Source of the DNA: Rosa chinensis
Lineage: Eukaryota; Streptophyta; Magnoliopsida; Rosales; Rosaceae
Length of the DNA: 64,000 nucleotides
Assembly (NCBI RefSeq): GCF_002994745.2
Contig: NC_037092.1
Coordinates: forward strand, 88,636,398-88,700,397
Reading direction: 5' to 3'
Shown here: one piece after another, positions 20,112 through 29,603 of the stretch
Numbering within the stretch: the first letter of the stretch is position 1
Layout of the letters: every line of letters begins with the position of its first letter
Notes under the pieces: generated by a model
Databases searched by the model: none
The model's input: only the letters and a program-made list of their open reading frames with translations
What the model was told of the DNA's origin: nothing
Made by a program: the position numbers and the translations under genes

Positions 20112-23100
20112 TGGATTACGACCTCTCGGAAGAAGGAATAGAGGCCTTCCACTCGATACATGAACGATTGTCATCATACATGGTGGAAAAAGAAGCTTAT
20201 GATCGCATCGCAACCTTAGAGGTTGTTAATGAAGAACTTTCTGACCCGGAGGATGAAGGTGAAGTTAATATTCAACTCGCCCCAGCGGTGTTGGACGACA
20301 CACCTCCCAAAGTTAAAGACCCTACTGAGAAGGTTAACCTGGGCACAGTGGACGAGCCTATGGAGGTATCTATCAGCGCTTACCTAGAGCTTAGCGAGAA
20401 GCAGAGGCTCATAGACTTACTGCAAGAATTCAAGGATTGCTTCGCGGAGAAGTATGAGGACATGCCCGGCCTGTCGCCAGATTTGGTTTGTCATCAACTA
20501 CCAACTCTTCCTGACAAGAGGCCCGTTAAGCAGGAACCTCGACGAATGAATTCGGAGACCCAGATTCTTGTAAAGGAAGAGGTAGAGAAAATGCACAAAT
20601 CAGGTATTATCAGGGTTGCCAAGTATAATCAGTGGCTATCTAATATAGTGCCTGTCCGAAAAAAGAATGGCAAGATGAGAGTTTGCGTTGATTATAGAGA
20701 CTTGAATCTCGCTACACCTAAAGACGTTTACCCCATGCCGGTCGCGGATATGTTGGTAGATGCGGTGGCAGGCCATGAGCTGTTGTCCTTCATGGACGGT
20801 ACTGCAGGATATCATCAGATTCCGGTCGCTGAAGAAGACAGACACAAGACTGCTTTCCGCTGCCCTGGCTTCACAGGAGTTTTCGAATATGTGGTCATGC
20901 CGTTTGGCCTGAAGAACGCAGGTGCGACGTATCAGAGAGCCATGAATTTGATCTTCCACGACATACTGGGAAAGGTTCTAGAGGTATACATTGATGATGT
21001 AGTCGTCAAGTCTCAGAAGAGAGGGGATCACATCGTGGATCTCAGAAAAGTATTTGAGCGCATGCGCAGACATAGACTTAAGATGAACCCGGCCAAGTGT
21101 GTGTTTGGGGTTCAGGCAGGAGACTTTCTGGGGTTTATAGTCCATCAGCGAGGAATTGAAGTCCCCGAGGACAAGGCAAGCGCAGTCATTAATGCATCTC
21201 CCCCGCGGACGAAGAAGGAATTACAACGTCTGTTGGGTAAGATTAATTTTCTAAGGCGTTTCATCTCTAACTCTGCAGGAAAAATCCAACCGTTCTCACC
21301 TTTGCTGAGATTACAAGGGCAGAACGAGTTTGTGTGGGAACCCAAACACCAAGAGGCTTTCGACAGCATCAAGGCCTATTTGGCAAACCCACCAGTCTTG
21401 GTTCCACCTAGAACCGGGATCCCATTAAAGTTGTACATTTCAGCAGCCGAGGCTTCCATTGGCAGCCTGCTCGCTCAGGACGATGAGGGAGGTGTCGAGC
21501 ATGCTATATTTTATCTCAGCCGCACACTGACAGACTGCGAGACAAGGTACACCCCTATGGAGAAGCTGTGCCTAACCCTGTACTTTTCAGCGTGCAAGTT
21601 GCGACACTACATGCTATCCTTTACCACTTGCATCATCGCTCAGACCGATTTGGTCAAATACATGTTGTCCAGGCCTATCTTGAGGGGCCGCATTGGCAAA
21701 TGGGTATTGGCGCTTTCAGAGTTTTCACTCCAGTATGTACCCCAGAAAGCTGTCAAAGGGCAGGCCATCGCAGACTTTCTCGCACATCATCCTACGTTAG
21801 AAGTACCTACACTGAAGGAGTTAGAGATTGCCTGCACCACTACGACTCGACCAGATAAAGCGTGCATCCCTGAGTACGCGGTTTGGTATCAAGCCACAAT
21901 CTCTCTACAGCCCTGGGTATTATTCTTTGATGGTTCACGAACGGATACGCTGGCTGGCGCGGGGATTGTTTTGGAAAACCCGGCTGGTGACCGCTTCTCT
22001 TATTCATTCCAGCTAACATTCCAATGTACCAATAATCAGGCTGAGTATGAAGCTCTTATCATTGGACTCAAAGTCTTACTGGAAATGGGCATAAGAGACG
22101 TTCAGATCCGCGGCGATTCTCAGCTCGTTATTAACCAGCTCCAGGAAAAATATCGCTGTGCGAGTTGGTTGCCCATACCTTATCTGAACCGCGCCATCGA
22201 GCTTCTGGATCAATTTACCGATGTTGATATGGAATATATACCACGCGAGCGCAACTTTGCAGCTAATGAGCTCGCTCAGTTGGCTACTGGCATCACATTG
22301 AAGTATGGAGTGCGTGAGCGCATTTTGAAAGTTGAACGTCGCACACTGCCTTCGTGGTTTGCTCGCCCTGATCCACCAGACGAGCCCGTCATCGCGGTAC
22401 TGGAACCTATTGATGTTGATTGGCGGATTCCATTGGTTGAATACCTCAAACACCCAGGCCCCAGCGCTGACAGGAGGATGCATTTCCTCGCATTGAATTA
22501 CTTCCTTCGAGGCGATGAGTTGCGCCGACGGGGGGAGGATGGCGTCGATTTTCGGTGTGTCTATGGTCGCGAGGCTAAGAGATTAATGCGCGAGGTGCAC
22601 ACGGGGATATGTGGATCCCATCAAGCTGGACCTAAGATGCGCTGGCTCCTGCGACGTCATGGCTATTATTGGCCCAGCATTTTGAAGGATTGTATCGCAT
22701 TTGCCAAAGGATGTGAGGACTGTCAGGCACACGGTCCAGTCCAGCATGTTCCTAACATTCCTATGCAACCTGTTATTAAGCCTTGGCCTGCGCGAGGCTG
22801 GGCACTGGACTTGATTGGGATGATCCATCCTCATTCTTCCATGCAGCACAAGTTTATCATCGTCGCCACTGACTACTTCACTAAATGGGTTGAAGCAGAG
22901 CCTTTGAAGGAGGCCTCAGGCGCTACCATTCGCCAGTTTATTTTCCGTAACATTCTTTGCAGGTTTGGTATCCCTGAGGTGCTGGTTTCGAACAGGGGGG
23001 CAGCGTTCATGGGAGGCCCCGTTGAGGAGTTGGTCAATGATTTTGGCATTCAATTCATACATAGTACTCCGTATTATGCTCAATCTAATGGTCAGGCGGA

Positions 23101-23665
23101 GGCTAGCAACAAAACAATCATCACCTTACTAAAGAAGATGTTGGTAGAGAACCCTCGACAATGGCATGACACTTTGTATGAGACACTTTGGGCCTATCGC
23201 ACTTCTAAACGCAACCCCACCGCCACGACGCCGTATGCGCTTATGTTCGGCCACGACGCTGTCTTACCATTAGAAATTAATGTTCATTCTCTGCGTGTGC
23301 AAGAACAGCATCATTTGATTGGCGAGGATTATGTTCAAGCAATGTGGCAGGAGCACGAAGATTTAAGCGAGCAGCGCTTGGCCGCTTTGGACAATTTGGT
23401 GATGGAAAAACAACGTATCGCCCGCGCCTACGATAAGAGGACGCGTGGTCGTAGTTACAAAGAAGGCGACCTCGTCTGGAAGGCCATTTTACCCTTGGGT
23501 GAAAAGTTCACCGGTCGCGGTAAATGGACGCCGCGATGGGAGGGACCCTTTGTTATCCACCGGATATTGGAACGAGGCGCTTTTCACCTCAAAGACGTTG
23601 ATGGCGACATCCATCGCAACCCTATTAACGGCCGCTACTTGAAGAAATATTATCCAAGTGTTTAG
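20111..23665 (+). CDS. Tat pol: RT, two RNase H domains, integrase (1184 aa)
   Basis: Open from ATG 20111 to TAG 23663-23665. Reverse transcriptase about residues 165-330 with VDYRDLN, the FGLKNAGATYQR block and YIDD at 293-296. A degenerate RNase H follows with no clear first Asp (YISAAEASIG). Then a second, archaeal-type RNase H (FFDGSRTD, NQAEYEAL, RGDSQLVINQL), in which the last expected Asp is Asn719 (FAANELAQLA). Integrase has the HHCC knuckle (ending CEDCQAHG), ALDLIG, VSNRGAAF and GQAEASNK. The second catalytic Asp reads Asn961 (AAC). It makes and inserts element cDNA. The frame is intact but integration activity is doubtful. Confidence 0.93.
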   Translation: MDYDLSEEGIEAFHSIHERLSSYMVEKEAYDRIATLEVVNEELSDPEDEGEVNIQLAPAVLDDTPPKVKDPTEKVNLGTVDEPMEVSISAYLELSEKQRLIDLLQEFKDCFAEKYEDMPGLSPDLVCHQLPTLPDKRPVKQEPRRMNSETQILVKEEVEKMHKSGIIRVAKYNQWLSNIVPVRKKNGKMRVCVDYRDLNLATPKDVYPMPVADMLVDAVAGHELLSFMDGTAGYHQIPVAEEDRHKTAFRCPGFTGVFEYVVMPFGLKNAGATYQRAMNLIFHDILGKVLEVYIDDVVVKSQKRGDHIVDLRKVFERMRRHRLKMNPAKCVFGVQAGDFLGFIVHQRGIEVPEDKASAVINASPPRTKKELQRLLGKINFLRRFISNSAGKIQPFSPLLRLQGQNEFVWEPKHQEAFDSIKAYLANPPVLVPPRTGIPLKLYISAAEASIGSLLAQDDEGGVEHAIFYLSRTLTDCETRYTPMEKLCLTLYFSACKLRHYMLSFTTCIIAQTDLVKYMLSRPILRGRIGKWVLALSEFSLQYVPQKAVKGQAIADFLAHHPTLEVPTLKELEIACTTTTRPDKACIPEYAVWYQATISLQPWVLFFDGSRTDTLAGAGIVLENPAGDRFSYSFQLTFQCTNNQAEYEALIIGLKVLLEMGIRDVQIRGDSQLVINQLQEKYRCASWLPIPYLNRAIELLDQFTDVDMEYIPRERNFAANELAQLATGITLKYGVRERILKVERRTLPSWFARPDPPDEPVIAVLEPIDVDWRIPLVEYLKHPGPSADRRMHFLALNYFLRGDELRRRGEDGVDFRCVYGREAKRLMREVHTGICGSHQAGPKMRWLLRRHGYYWPSILKDCIAFAKGCEDCQAHGPVQHVPNIPMQPVIKPWPARGWALDLIGMIHPHSSMQHKFIIVATDYFTKWVEAEPLKEASGATIRQFIFRNILCRFGIPEVLVSNRGAAFMGGPVEELVNDFGIQFIHSTPYYAQSNGQAEASNKTIITLLKKMLVENPRQWHDTLYETLWAYRTSKRNPTATTPYALMFGHDAVLPLEINVHSLRVQEQHHLIGEDYVQAMWQEHEDLSEQRLAALDNLVMEKQRIARAYDKRTRGRSYKEGDLVWKAILPLGEKFTGRGKWTPRWEGPFVIHRILERGAFHLKDVDGDIHRNPINGRYLKKYYPSV

Positions 23666-24180
23666 GAGTTCGAAGATCCTCCTGATCCTGTTCCTGCCCA
23701 GACTGGGGGGCAACCTTAATCTTCATTGGCTCGCTTCATTTCTCTATGTTGGTTCGGCCTTTAATCTGTGGCCTATTGTTTTTGTATCTGCTACCCGCTG
23801 AACATTGGGGGGCAACTCCATATCTAGTGGGGCCTTTTCGAGGCTTTATTTTGTAGCACCTAATCTATTTTGTAACAGCCTATACAAGAGGCTTTGTTTA
23901 TACTCATAATCCAGTTACCTTAGTCACTTCTTTGTTTTATTCACTATCTTGACAAAGTGTGTGAAGGATAGATATGAGAGCCTATACAAGAGGCTTTGTT
24001 TTAGACTAACAAATTTTTGCAGAGTTTTGCAGATTTCTGGTTAAAGCGAGAATCTTATTCATAAAGTAGCTTTGCGGCCAGAAGCATACAACAGAATAGA
24101 GCAATACAGTTTCACATGCAATTACAAAAGTGGCTCTGACAGAAGCATAAAAGTTTAAAAGTGACTTATTGTGGTTGCGG
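23666..24180 (+). other. pol 3' region with internal polypurine-like motifs and hairpin repeats
   Basis: Non-coding. The polypurine-tract string GGGGGGCAA, found just before the 3' LTR, also occurs here at 23705-23713 and 23807-23815. A 24-bp repeat, agcctatacaagaggctttg plus ttta, occurs at 23877-23900 and 23979-24002 and contains the inverted pair agcct/aggct. Plus-strand pol and minus-strand antisense transcripts converge here, so this may be a transcript-end region. Confidence 0.6.
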
Positions 24181-24756
24181 GGGTAAGGATCTGGGCGCTA
24201 CCACCTCAGAGCATTCTTCCTCTCTACACTTAGATCCTCCTCCTCAGTCGCCTCCTCTGTCATCATTACCGGAGGAAGAGGGAAAGAAGAGATCCTTCAT
24301 ACCCTTTCCTTGAGCCGTTCCTCCGGGCAGGAGTTGGGGTCCGGAGCAGGCGTGACTCACAACCACATCTACCTCCTGGGGTAAATCAGAAAGTGCGTAC
24401 CCAGGCCCCAGAGGTAGACAGCGGAGGCAGGACGGTAGACCTCAAAGTGGCCTTCCTTCCTACCTCCACTCGCTCCTCGCAGGCAGTCTGAAAAGTTGGA
24501 CTCCTCAGAATGTCGTTCTGCCGCGTTAGGAGCGCGGCATGTTCTTCAGTTTAACTGAGACTGGCAAGTTCATCCAGATTTTCAGAAACCGAAGACATGC
24601 CACTGGACCTGAGATTAGGCCATGAGGCCTACCCAGGTCTTGAGATTAAGCCATGAAGCCTAAGGGTTTGTGGCTAAAGTTGGAATCATAGGGGGAAGAT
24701 TTCAGAAATTGAAGAAAAAGCAACAAGTCTTGCGAGGTTATCCTTGGAAGAGACAT
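24181..24756 (-). other. possible second antisense transcription unit of the Tat element
   Basis: On the minus strand a canonical TATA box (TATAAATA, 24798-24791) lies 35 bp upstream of an ATG at 24756, which opens 36 codons (MSLPRITSQDLLLFLQFLKS...). Further on, ATG 24598 opens MSSVSENLDELASLS, a TAA, and then an in-frame EEHAALLTRQNDIL run that looks like coiled coil. Exon links could not be established. The TATA box is clear; the product is not. Confidence 0.4.
24610..24663 (+). repeat. 31-bp imperfect tandem duplication
   Basis: tgagattaggccatgaggcc at 24610-24629 and tgagattaagccatgaagcc at 24641-24660. Confidence 0.75.
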
Positions 24757-25084
24757 GGTGGTTTGGGTATCGCTCTTCTTTGGATACCGGTATTTATAGG
24801 GCCAATCCCACACCGTGCGATAAGCTGTTGAGGCCTTTTCAACGCCATCAATAAGGGAATCAATGCGGTTAAATGCTATGATCTCGGAAATGGAAGATAT
24901 TAGAAACGCGTGGGAAGCAGGACGGTCTCCAAGGAAGTAACCGCCCAAAATAGGGCTATCTTATCAGCGGTTTTGCTTTTCATTAATTGACAGACTCGCT
25001 CTTAAATGATATTTGGGCCGAGCAAAGCGGGCTAAATGTTAAATATATTAAATTAAAAAATAAAATGGGCCTGAGGTAAGAGGC

Positions 25085-25285
25085 CTAAAGTTTACGACCC
25101 GCATGGGTCAAACGAAGCAAGTGTTCATCTAGACGAAAGCTAGCGTCAGCTGCAGCTCGCTCCGCTTGTCGAACCGCTTCGCATGCTTGAGCCAAGTCCT
25201 GGGACATCGCTTCGAGGGCGGCTAAGGGTTGCTCTATCTGAGGTTCCTCTTGCTCAAGTTGGGCCGTCACCACCACCAACTGGGC
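25085..25285 (-). other. continuation of the PMD gene frame beyond its TAG
   Basis: After the TAG at 25288-25286 the same frame stays open for about 65 codons rich in Glu, Ala and Gln (coiled-coil-like, QAERAAADASFRLDEHLL). It ends at the stop at 25087-25085. The TAG probably replaced CAG (Gln) by one transition, so this was once part of the protein. Confidence 0.65.
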
Positions 25286-28200
25286 CTAGGCTTCGATTAG
25301 TTGGGTTTGGAGGTCCTGAATATGGGTTCGAAGGTGGGTCTGCGAGATCCGTAGGTCCCTAACACGGATCGCTCGATCACCTAAGGAGTCGCGAGATGCC
25401 TCTGCTTGTTGTGCAAGGTCGCGATAATGAGCCTGGACCTGCCTGGCTTGCGCAATCGCGGCCGTTCTCTCATTAATCTGCGCCGGGAGGTTTTGTATAA
25501 GCTCATATATCTCAACGAATTCAGCTTCAGTGATAGTGCGTTCGCGGCGAAGCACCATCAGATACTCTTGAGCTCTGGCAGGTGCGCCTGGCAACAAAAT
25601 GTCTGGACCCAGAAGTCGCTGCAAGCTGTCCCTCGCTTCATCTGTGACTCCTGGGGGAGCCACTTCGAGTGCAAGAACAAGCCTTTCCAGCCTATTAGGA
25701 GGCTCGGGAGGAGGGACGTTGGCAATAGCATCAGCATCATCAGCAGCAACAGGGACTTCCTGAGGCTCGACGACGAGGGCCGCGACCGGTTCCGGTGCTG
25801 CATTCATATCAGCTCCTACTTCTAGAACCTGGGGGGCAGGTTCTTGAGCCGCCATGCCCTCATCAGCGGGCCTAGCAGGGTCAGCAACAGCGGTTTCCTC
25901 AGCAGGAGCGTTACTCTGTAATGGAGAAGGATTGTCAGATATACAAAGATGAACAAGAACTCAGGCATTAATTTTAGACTTAGAGTACCTCTGCGATAGG
26001 AGCTTCGTCTGAGATGCCTATCGGCGCGGGCTCTTGAACTGCCTCACCAGGAGTGGGACTGGGCGATACAGGCGCTGACGGTTGTGCGGCGATCGGTTCC
26101 TTAGATGTTGCATCCGGAAGGAGTGCATTTTCTTCCGGTTCAAGTGAACTATCCTCTATAATTTGCACAGGAATAGAGGCTGAGTCACCAGCGGCGCTGG
26201 CAGGAGGTGGAAGATTTTCAGGGACTGCGGGTGCCGGCACTTGTGAGGCGATTGTTCTTTGACTAGCAGCTGAAGAGCCTTCTCCAGCATGTTCAGATAG
26301 TCTGCGACGAACCTGTGAAGGAAAAGGTTATGAAGTATAGACAGAAATATAGATAATTTCTAACATGAGCTCCTTGCTTCTTACCAATCGGTCAGCCAGT
26401 GGTTCATCTCCTTCCCAGGGGTCAGCATGAGTGTCCGAGCGACTGCGCTTGCGAGCTATAGCGACCGCGACCTGTTAAAAACAGGAGGTTAGAATTTAAC
26501 TCACAGAGTATGATCCGGAAGATAGAGGGTTCTTACAGTTTGAGGGTCGTCGTCATCAGAAGAAGAAGAAGAGTGTTCGGCTGCAAATTCAGCGAGTACT
26601 GCCTTTTGTTTTCCAGATTGTTCGGTAGCCGGGGAAGCACTGGTTGTGCGGCGGCCAGGGCGTGGCGTACTCCCCTAGTGCAAATAAGTATAAGTAAAAG
26701 GGGAAGCAACGAAGGAATTTGCAGAGGTTAAGGTTATAGTACTTACTTCTGAAGGGGGTTCACGAATTACAATGCCAGCCTGGGCCGGACGAGGGGCCCG
26801 CGCAGGACGGACCACTTGAAGGTGCCGGGTCCTGTTAGTGTCTTCAGAGAAACGAGCGAGCGTTTCAATATCGGCAGGATATGGATTCCTGAGCTCGCCA
26901 AAGAGGGTAGCGAAGAGTTCGTCATCTGGTTGGGTCCAGCAATTGACGGAAACTTCTTTCCACCAAATCTCATATCCTTCTTCAGTTCTGTCTACAGCGT
27001 TGAGGGTCTGGGCCCAGTCAGGGAGATCAACTAGCACGAGCATGCTCTGTGCCGGCGGGGATCCGGAGGGGGGCCCGAATCTTCGCCAGGAAGTGTTGTA
27101 GTTCCAGGCATCGTACAGAGGGACTGGTACCAACTGGACAAGGCCGAATTGGCGGGCAAAATGATTGGGAGCATAGAGCTCATAGCTGAGTTCCTCAGCG
27201 GCAATCCGGATGTCTGAACAGGAGACTGCGCGGCGAAACGCCAGGCGAGCGCAGTTGGAATAGCGAGGATCGCCAGGAAGGAAGCCATATTGGAGCACAG
27301 AGGGGAATCTTCTTCCCAGAATTAAATCACAGTATGGCATGTCGTCTAGCAAATACAGATAAGAAAAGCATTCGGAATAAGGGGGAGATGAGTACTTGTC
27401 CTCGCGGCAAAACCATCGACCTAACAGTTGATCGGCCGGTGGAAGTAGCGGGATATCTTCACGGCGGAAGAATTGAAAGTATGTCTGGATCCAGAAATCC
27501 AAAATCCAGAAAGGACCAGAAATGCTGGTCTCAAAGGGATGCATCGTCGCTTGGTACAGCATGCGATAGAGGGCCCCTAACACCGGTTGTCCGAGCCCGA
27601 CGTTGCTGCCGTTGTAGAGGGCTGTTGCTAAATAGGTCCAAGTGCCAGTGGGCTTACAGGAGGAGGTACAGAATATGAATTTACAGAGCCAATACTCAAG
27701 GAAAGCGATTCCTCCGGTCGCATTGTGTTCTCGGCTGTAATATGCCAACCATCTCGGGTAGGAACCACTATGAGCGCTGCGACCTTGCTGGGCCATGGTC
27801 AAAGTAAAGTCGACAGAGTCAAATTGTCCATGCACATAGGGCTCGCCATCGATGGATAGGCCAGTGATGGCAAGGATATCCAACAGAGTGATGCTCATTT
27901 GACCAAATCTAAAGTCAAATGTGTTGGTGGCGGTATTCCAGAAACAGAGGAAAGCAGCGATTGGCGAGCGATTACCACCGCGAGGAAGATGCAAACATAA
28001 ATCAATAGCGTGGGTGATACCTGCAGCATTCCAGCGACCTAGATCCCGCGCCCGCGTCTCACGGTACCAAGAAAGCTCTTGTGCACTAATGGAGGATGGC
28101 CAATTCCCTATCTTGGCTCGGTGGTTTTGGGCCCCCCAACCGCTAAAGTCTCCAGGAGTCCTTCGGAGGACTGGAATGGGTCTGCGAACAGGAAGACCGT

Positions 28201-28402
28201 AAAAGGCAAGGGCATCGTCCGGGATAACGCCTTGTGGTGCTGGGCCCAACCCGGTGTGGTGGTCGGAGAGACGAAGGAGTAGGGGTCGGTGAATAGTGGT
28301 TTCTAGATGAATGCGAGCACCAATGCTGGTGCCCCAAGTCCGAGCAGCCGTTTCGTTTAATTCTTCTTCCTGATCGATGATGATTTTCTTAGGGGGAGCC
28401 AT
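25286..28402 (-). CDS. antisense five-exon plant mobile domain (PMD) gene inside the Tat element
   Basis: Exons by eye: 28402-26747, 26674-26537, 26471-26385, 26312-25989 and 25915-25286. All introns are GT-AG, 65-73 bp and phase 0. The product is about 944 aa. Residues 1-552 hold an aminotransferase-like plant mobile domain, with WNAAGITHAIDLCLHLP, TFDFRFGQMSITLLDILA and TGLSIDGEPYVHG as hallmarks. Then come an SSSSSDDDD segment, a basic RKRSRS stretch (possible nuclear signal), an acidic Pro/Ala linker and a coiled-coil C-terminus. The start was chosen at MAPPKK because a TATA-like box lies about 100 bp upstream. Host PMD proteins (MAIN, MAIL1) act in silencing of transposons and in genome stability. 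PMDs captured by gypsy elements are known. Its role for the element is unknown. Confidence 0.82.
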
Positions 28403-28499
28403 TTCTGGATCGTTTACACGGAAGATGCGAGCAGAAATGGGTTTTTCTGGGTTTAAGAGACTGAAGGGGTTTCTGATGTGACAGGGTTGCGGCTGTGAG

Positions 28500-28507
28500 T
28501 TTAAATA
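28500..28507 (-). promoter_or_regulatory. TATA-like box of the antisense PMD gene
   Basis: TATTTAAA on the minus strand, about 100 bp upstream of ATG 28402. It lies in the element body, not in the LTR, so the antisense gene seems to have its own promoter. Confidence 0.55.
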
Positions 28508-28650
28508 GAGGATTTTGTGAGGGAAACGATGCGACAGAAAGCGTTTCACAAACGAAAGGACACGACCTTCATTAATGGCATCGTTTCCAGCGACCGACAC
28601 GTCTTTCTAAAAGTCCCCTTCAATCAGTTACATTCTAACGGGCCTGATTT

Positions 28651-28667
28651 CGGGGCCTGGGGGGCAA
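28651..28667 (+). promoter_or_regulatory. polypurine tract of the Tat element
   Basis: cggggcctggggggcaa directly precedes the 3' LTR at 28668. GGGGGGCAA is shared with two internal sites just after pol. Confidence 0.85.
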
Positions 28668-29485
28668 TGTTTGAGCCCAAAAGTAATTCTGGCAGAATCC
28701 TTTAGTGGGTCTGGACCAGCGGGCTGATACCTGCGGCCCAAAAATAAGGCTACATGGGTTTGGTTTATGGTTTCGCTCATCCCGTGTTTCGTAAGGAGAT
28801 GAAGTCTTATTGAAATCGAGTAGTAGAGACTAAACAGGAAACTTCAATTGAGAATCCTTCTAGGGCAAGGAGCAATCGAAAGCCCTAAGGTATAAATACA
28901 GGGTTAAGCGGCGAAATCAAAAGACCGCTCTCGAATCAATCAATCCCAGCGATTACAAAGCCTCCCCGGAGCAAACCTTCAACCTCGTTGAAACCCGGTG
29001 ACCGCGCGCCAGTCCTAGTCTCTTCACGAGCCGGCTGTCAGCATCACCAGATCAACCCGGCGACCGTACTTCCAGTCCCAGTCTCCTCGCGAGCTGACTG
29101 CTAGAACAACCGCCACTGTTACTTCCAGCGAAGCAAGGGTAACGCCCTCGCACCCAGCGCAGCTAAAGTCACGCTTTAGCAAACCCGTGCTTCTCTCAAA
29201 CTTCCCAGTGATTGCTCTGTCCAGCCTTTCAACGTTGAGTATCGATACGGTGAACGTAAAGAGACCACAACCAAAGCCCTTACCCGGGTAAGGCAAGAAG
29301 TCCTTTTCCGAAAGGCAAGAAAAGAACCCTGTGACGAGGTTGGTGCTCTCCTCGTCCACAGCGCTTGAAGAAGAAGTCAGGTCACGGGACTACCCCAACG
29401 ACTGCACCCCGCGGTGCTGGCACGCCTGCGCAATCACTCGCTCAAAAGAGACTGTTTGCACACCAGCTGGTTTTGGAGCCAAACA
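28668..29485 (+). repeat. 3' LTR of the Tat element
   Basis: 818 bp, the same length as the 5' LTR, with about seven substitutions by eye (four clustered at about 29219-29229). Followed by GGACT. Confidence 0.96.
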
Positions 29486-29490
29486 GGACT

Positions 29491-29603
29491 AATTAAGTTG
29501 CCTAGCTGATTTGATGTTGTTGCCTAGCAATGATGGTTTGACAGCCTCTGTATTGACTATTATTATTTATTATGTAAACATATGAGATTACGAGATGAGG
29601 AAA
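29491..29603. other. short host spacer between the Tat element and the LINE
   Basis: AT-rich, no feature recognised. Confidence 0.5.

Larger units (their letters stand above)
14964..29485 (+). mobile_element. Ty3/gypsy Tat-lineage LTR retrotransposon (14.5 kb) with antisense PMD gene
   Basis: 818-bp LTRs (14964-15781 and 28668-29485, TGTTTGAG...AAACA) with the duplication GGACT (14959-14963 and 29486-29490). The LTRs differ at about seven positions by eye, so the insertion is recent. Gag-protease and pol lie on the plus strand. Pol has RT, a degenerate RNase H, a second archaeal-type RNase H and integrase, the dual RNase H layout known for the Tat lineage. About 5 kb between pol and the 3' LTR hold antisense genes. 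Two stops in gag and two catalytic Asp-to-Asn changes in pol suggest this copy is dead. Confidence 0.97.

Noticed and set aside
23666..23820. Relict LTR after pol, suggested by the internal polypurine motifs
   Set aside because: The sequence following the motifs does not start TGTTTGAG and shows no LTR similarity; kept only as a motif observation.
26675..26746. C-terminal tail of the 641-codon antisense frame after PSE
   Set aside because: It lies between a GTAAGT donor and a TTGCACTAG acceptor; the next exon continues in phase, so this is intron.
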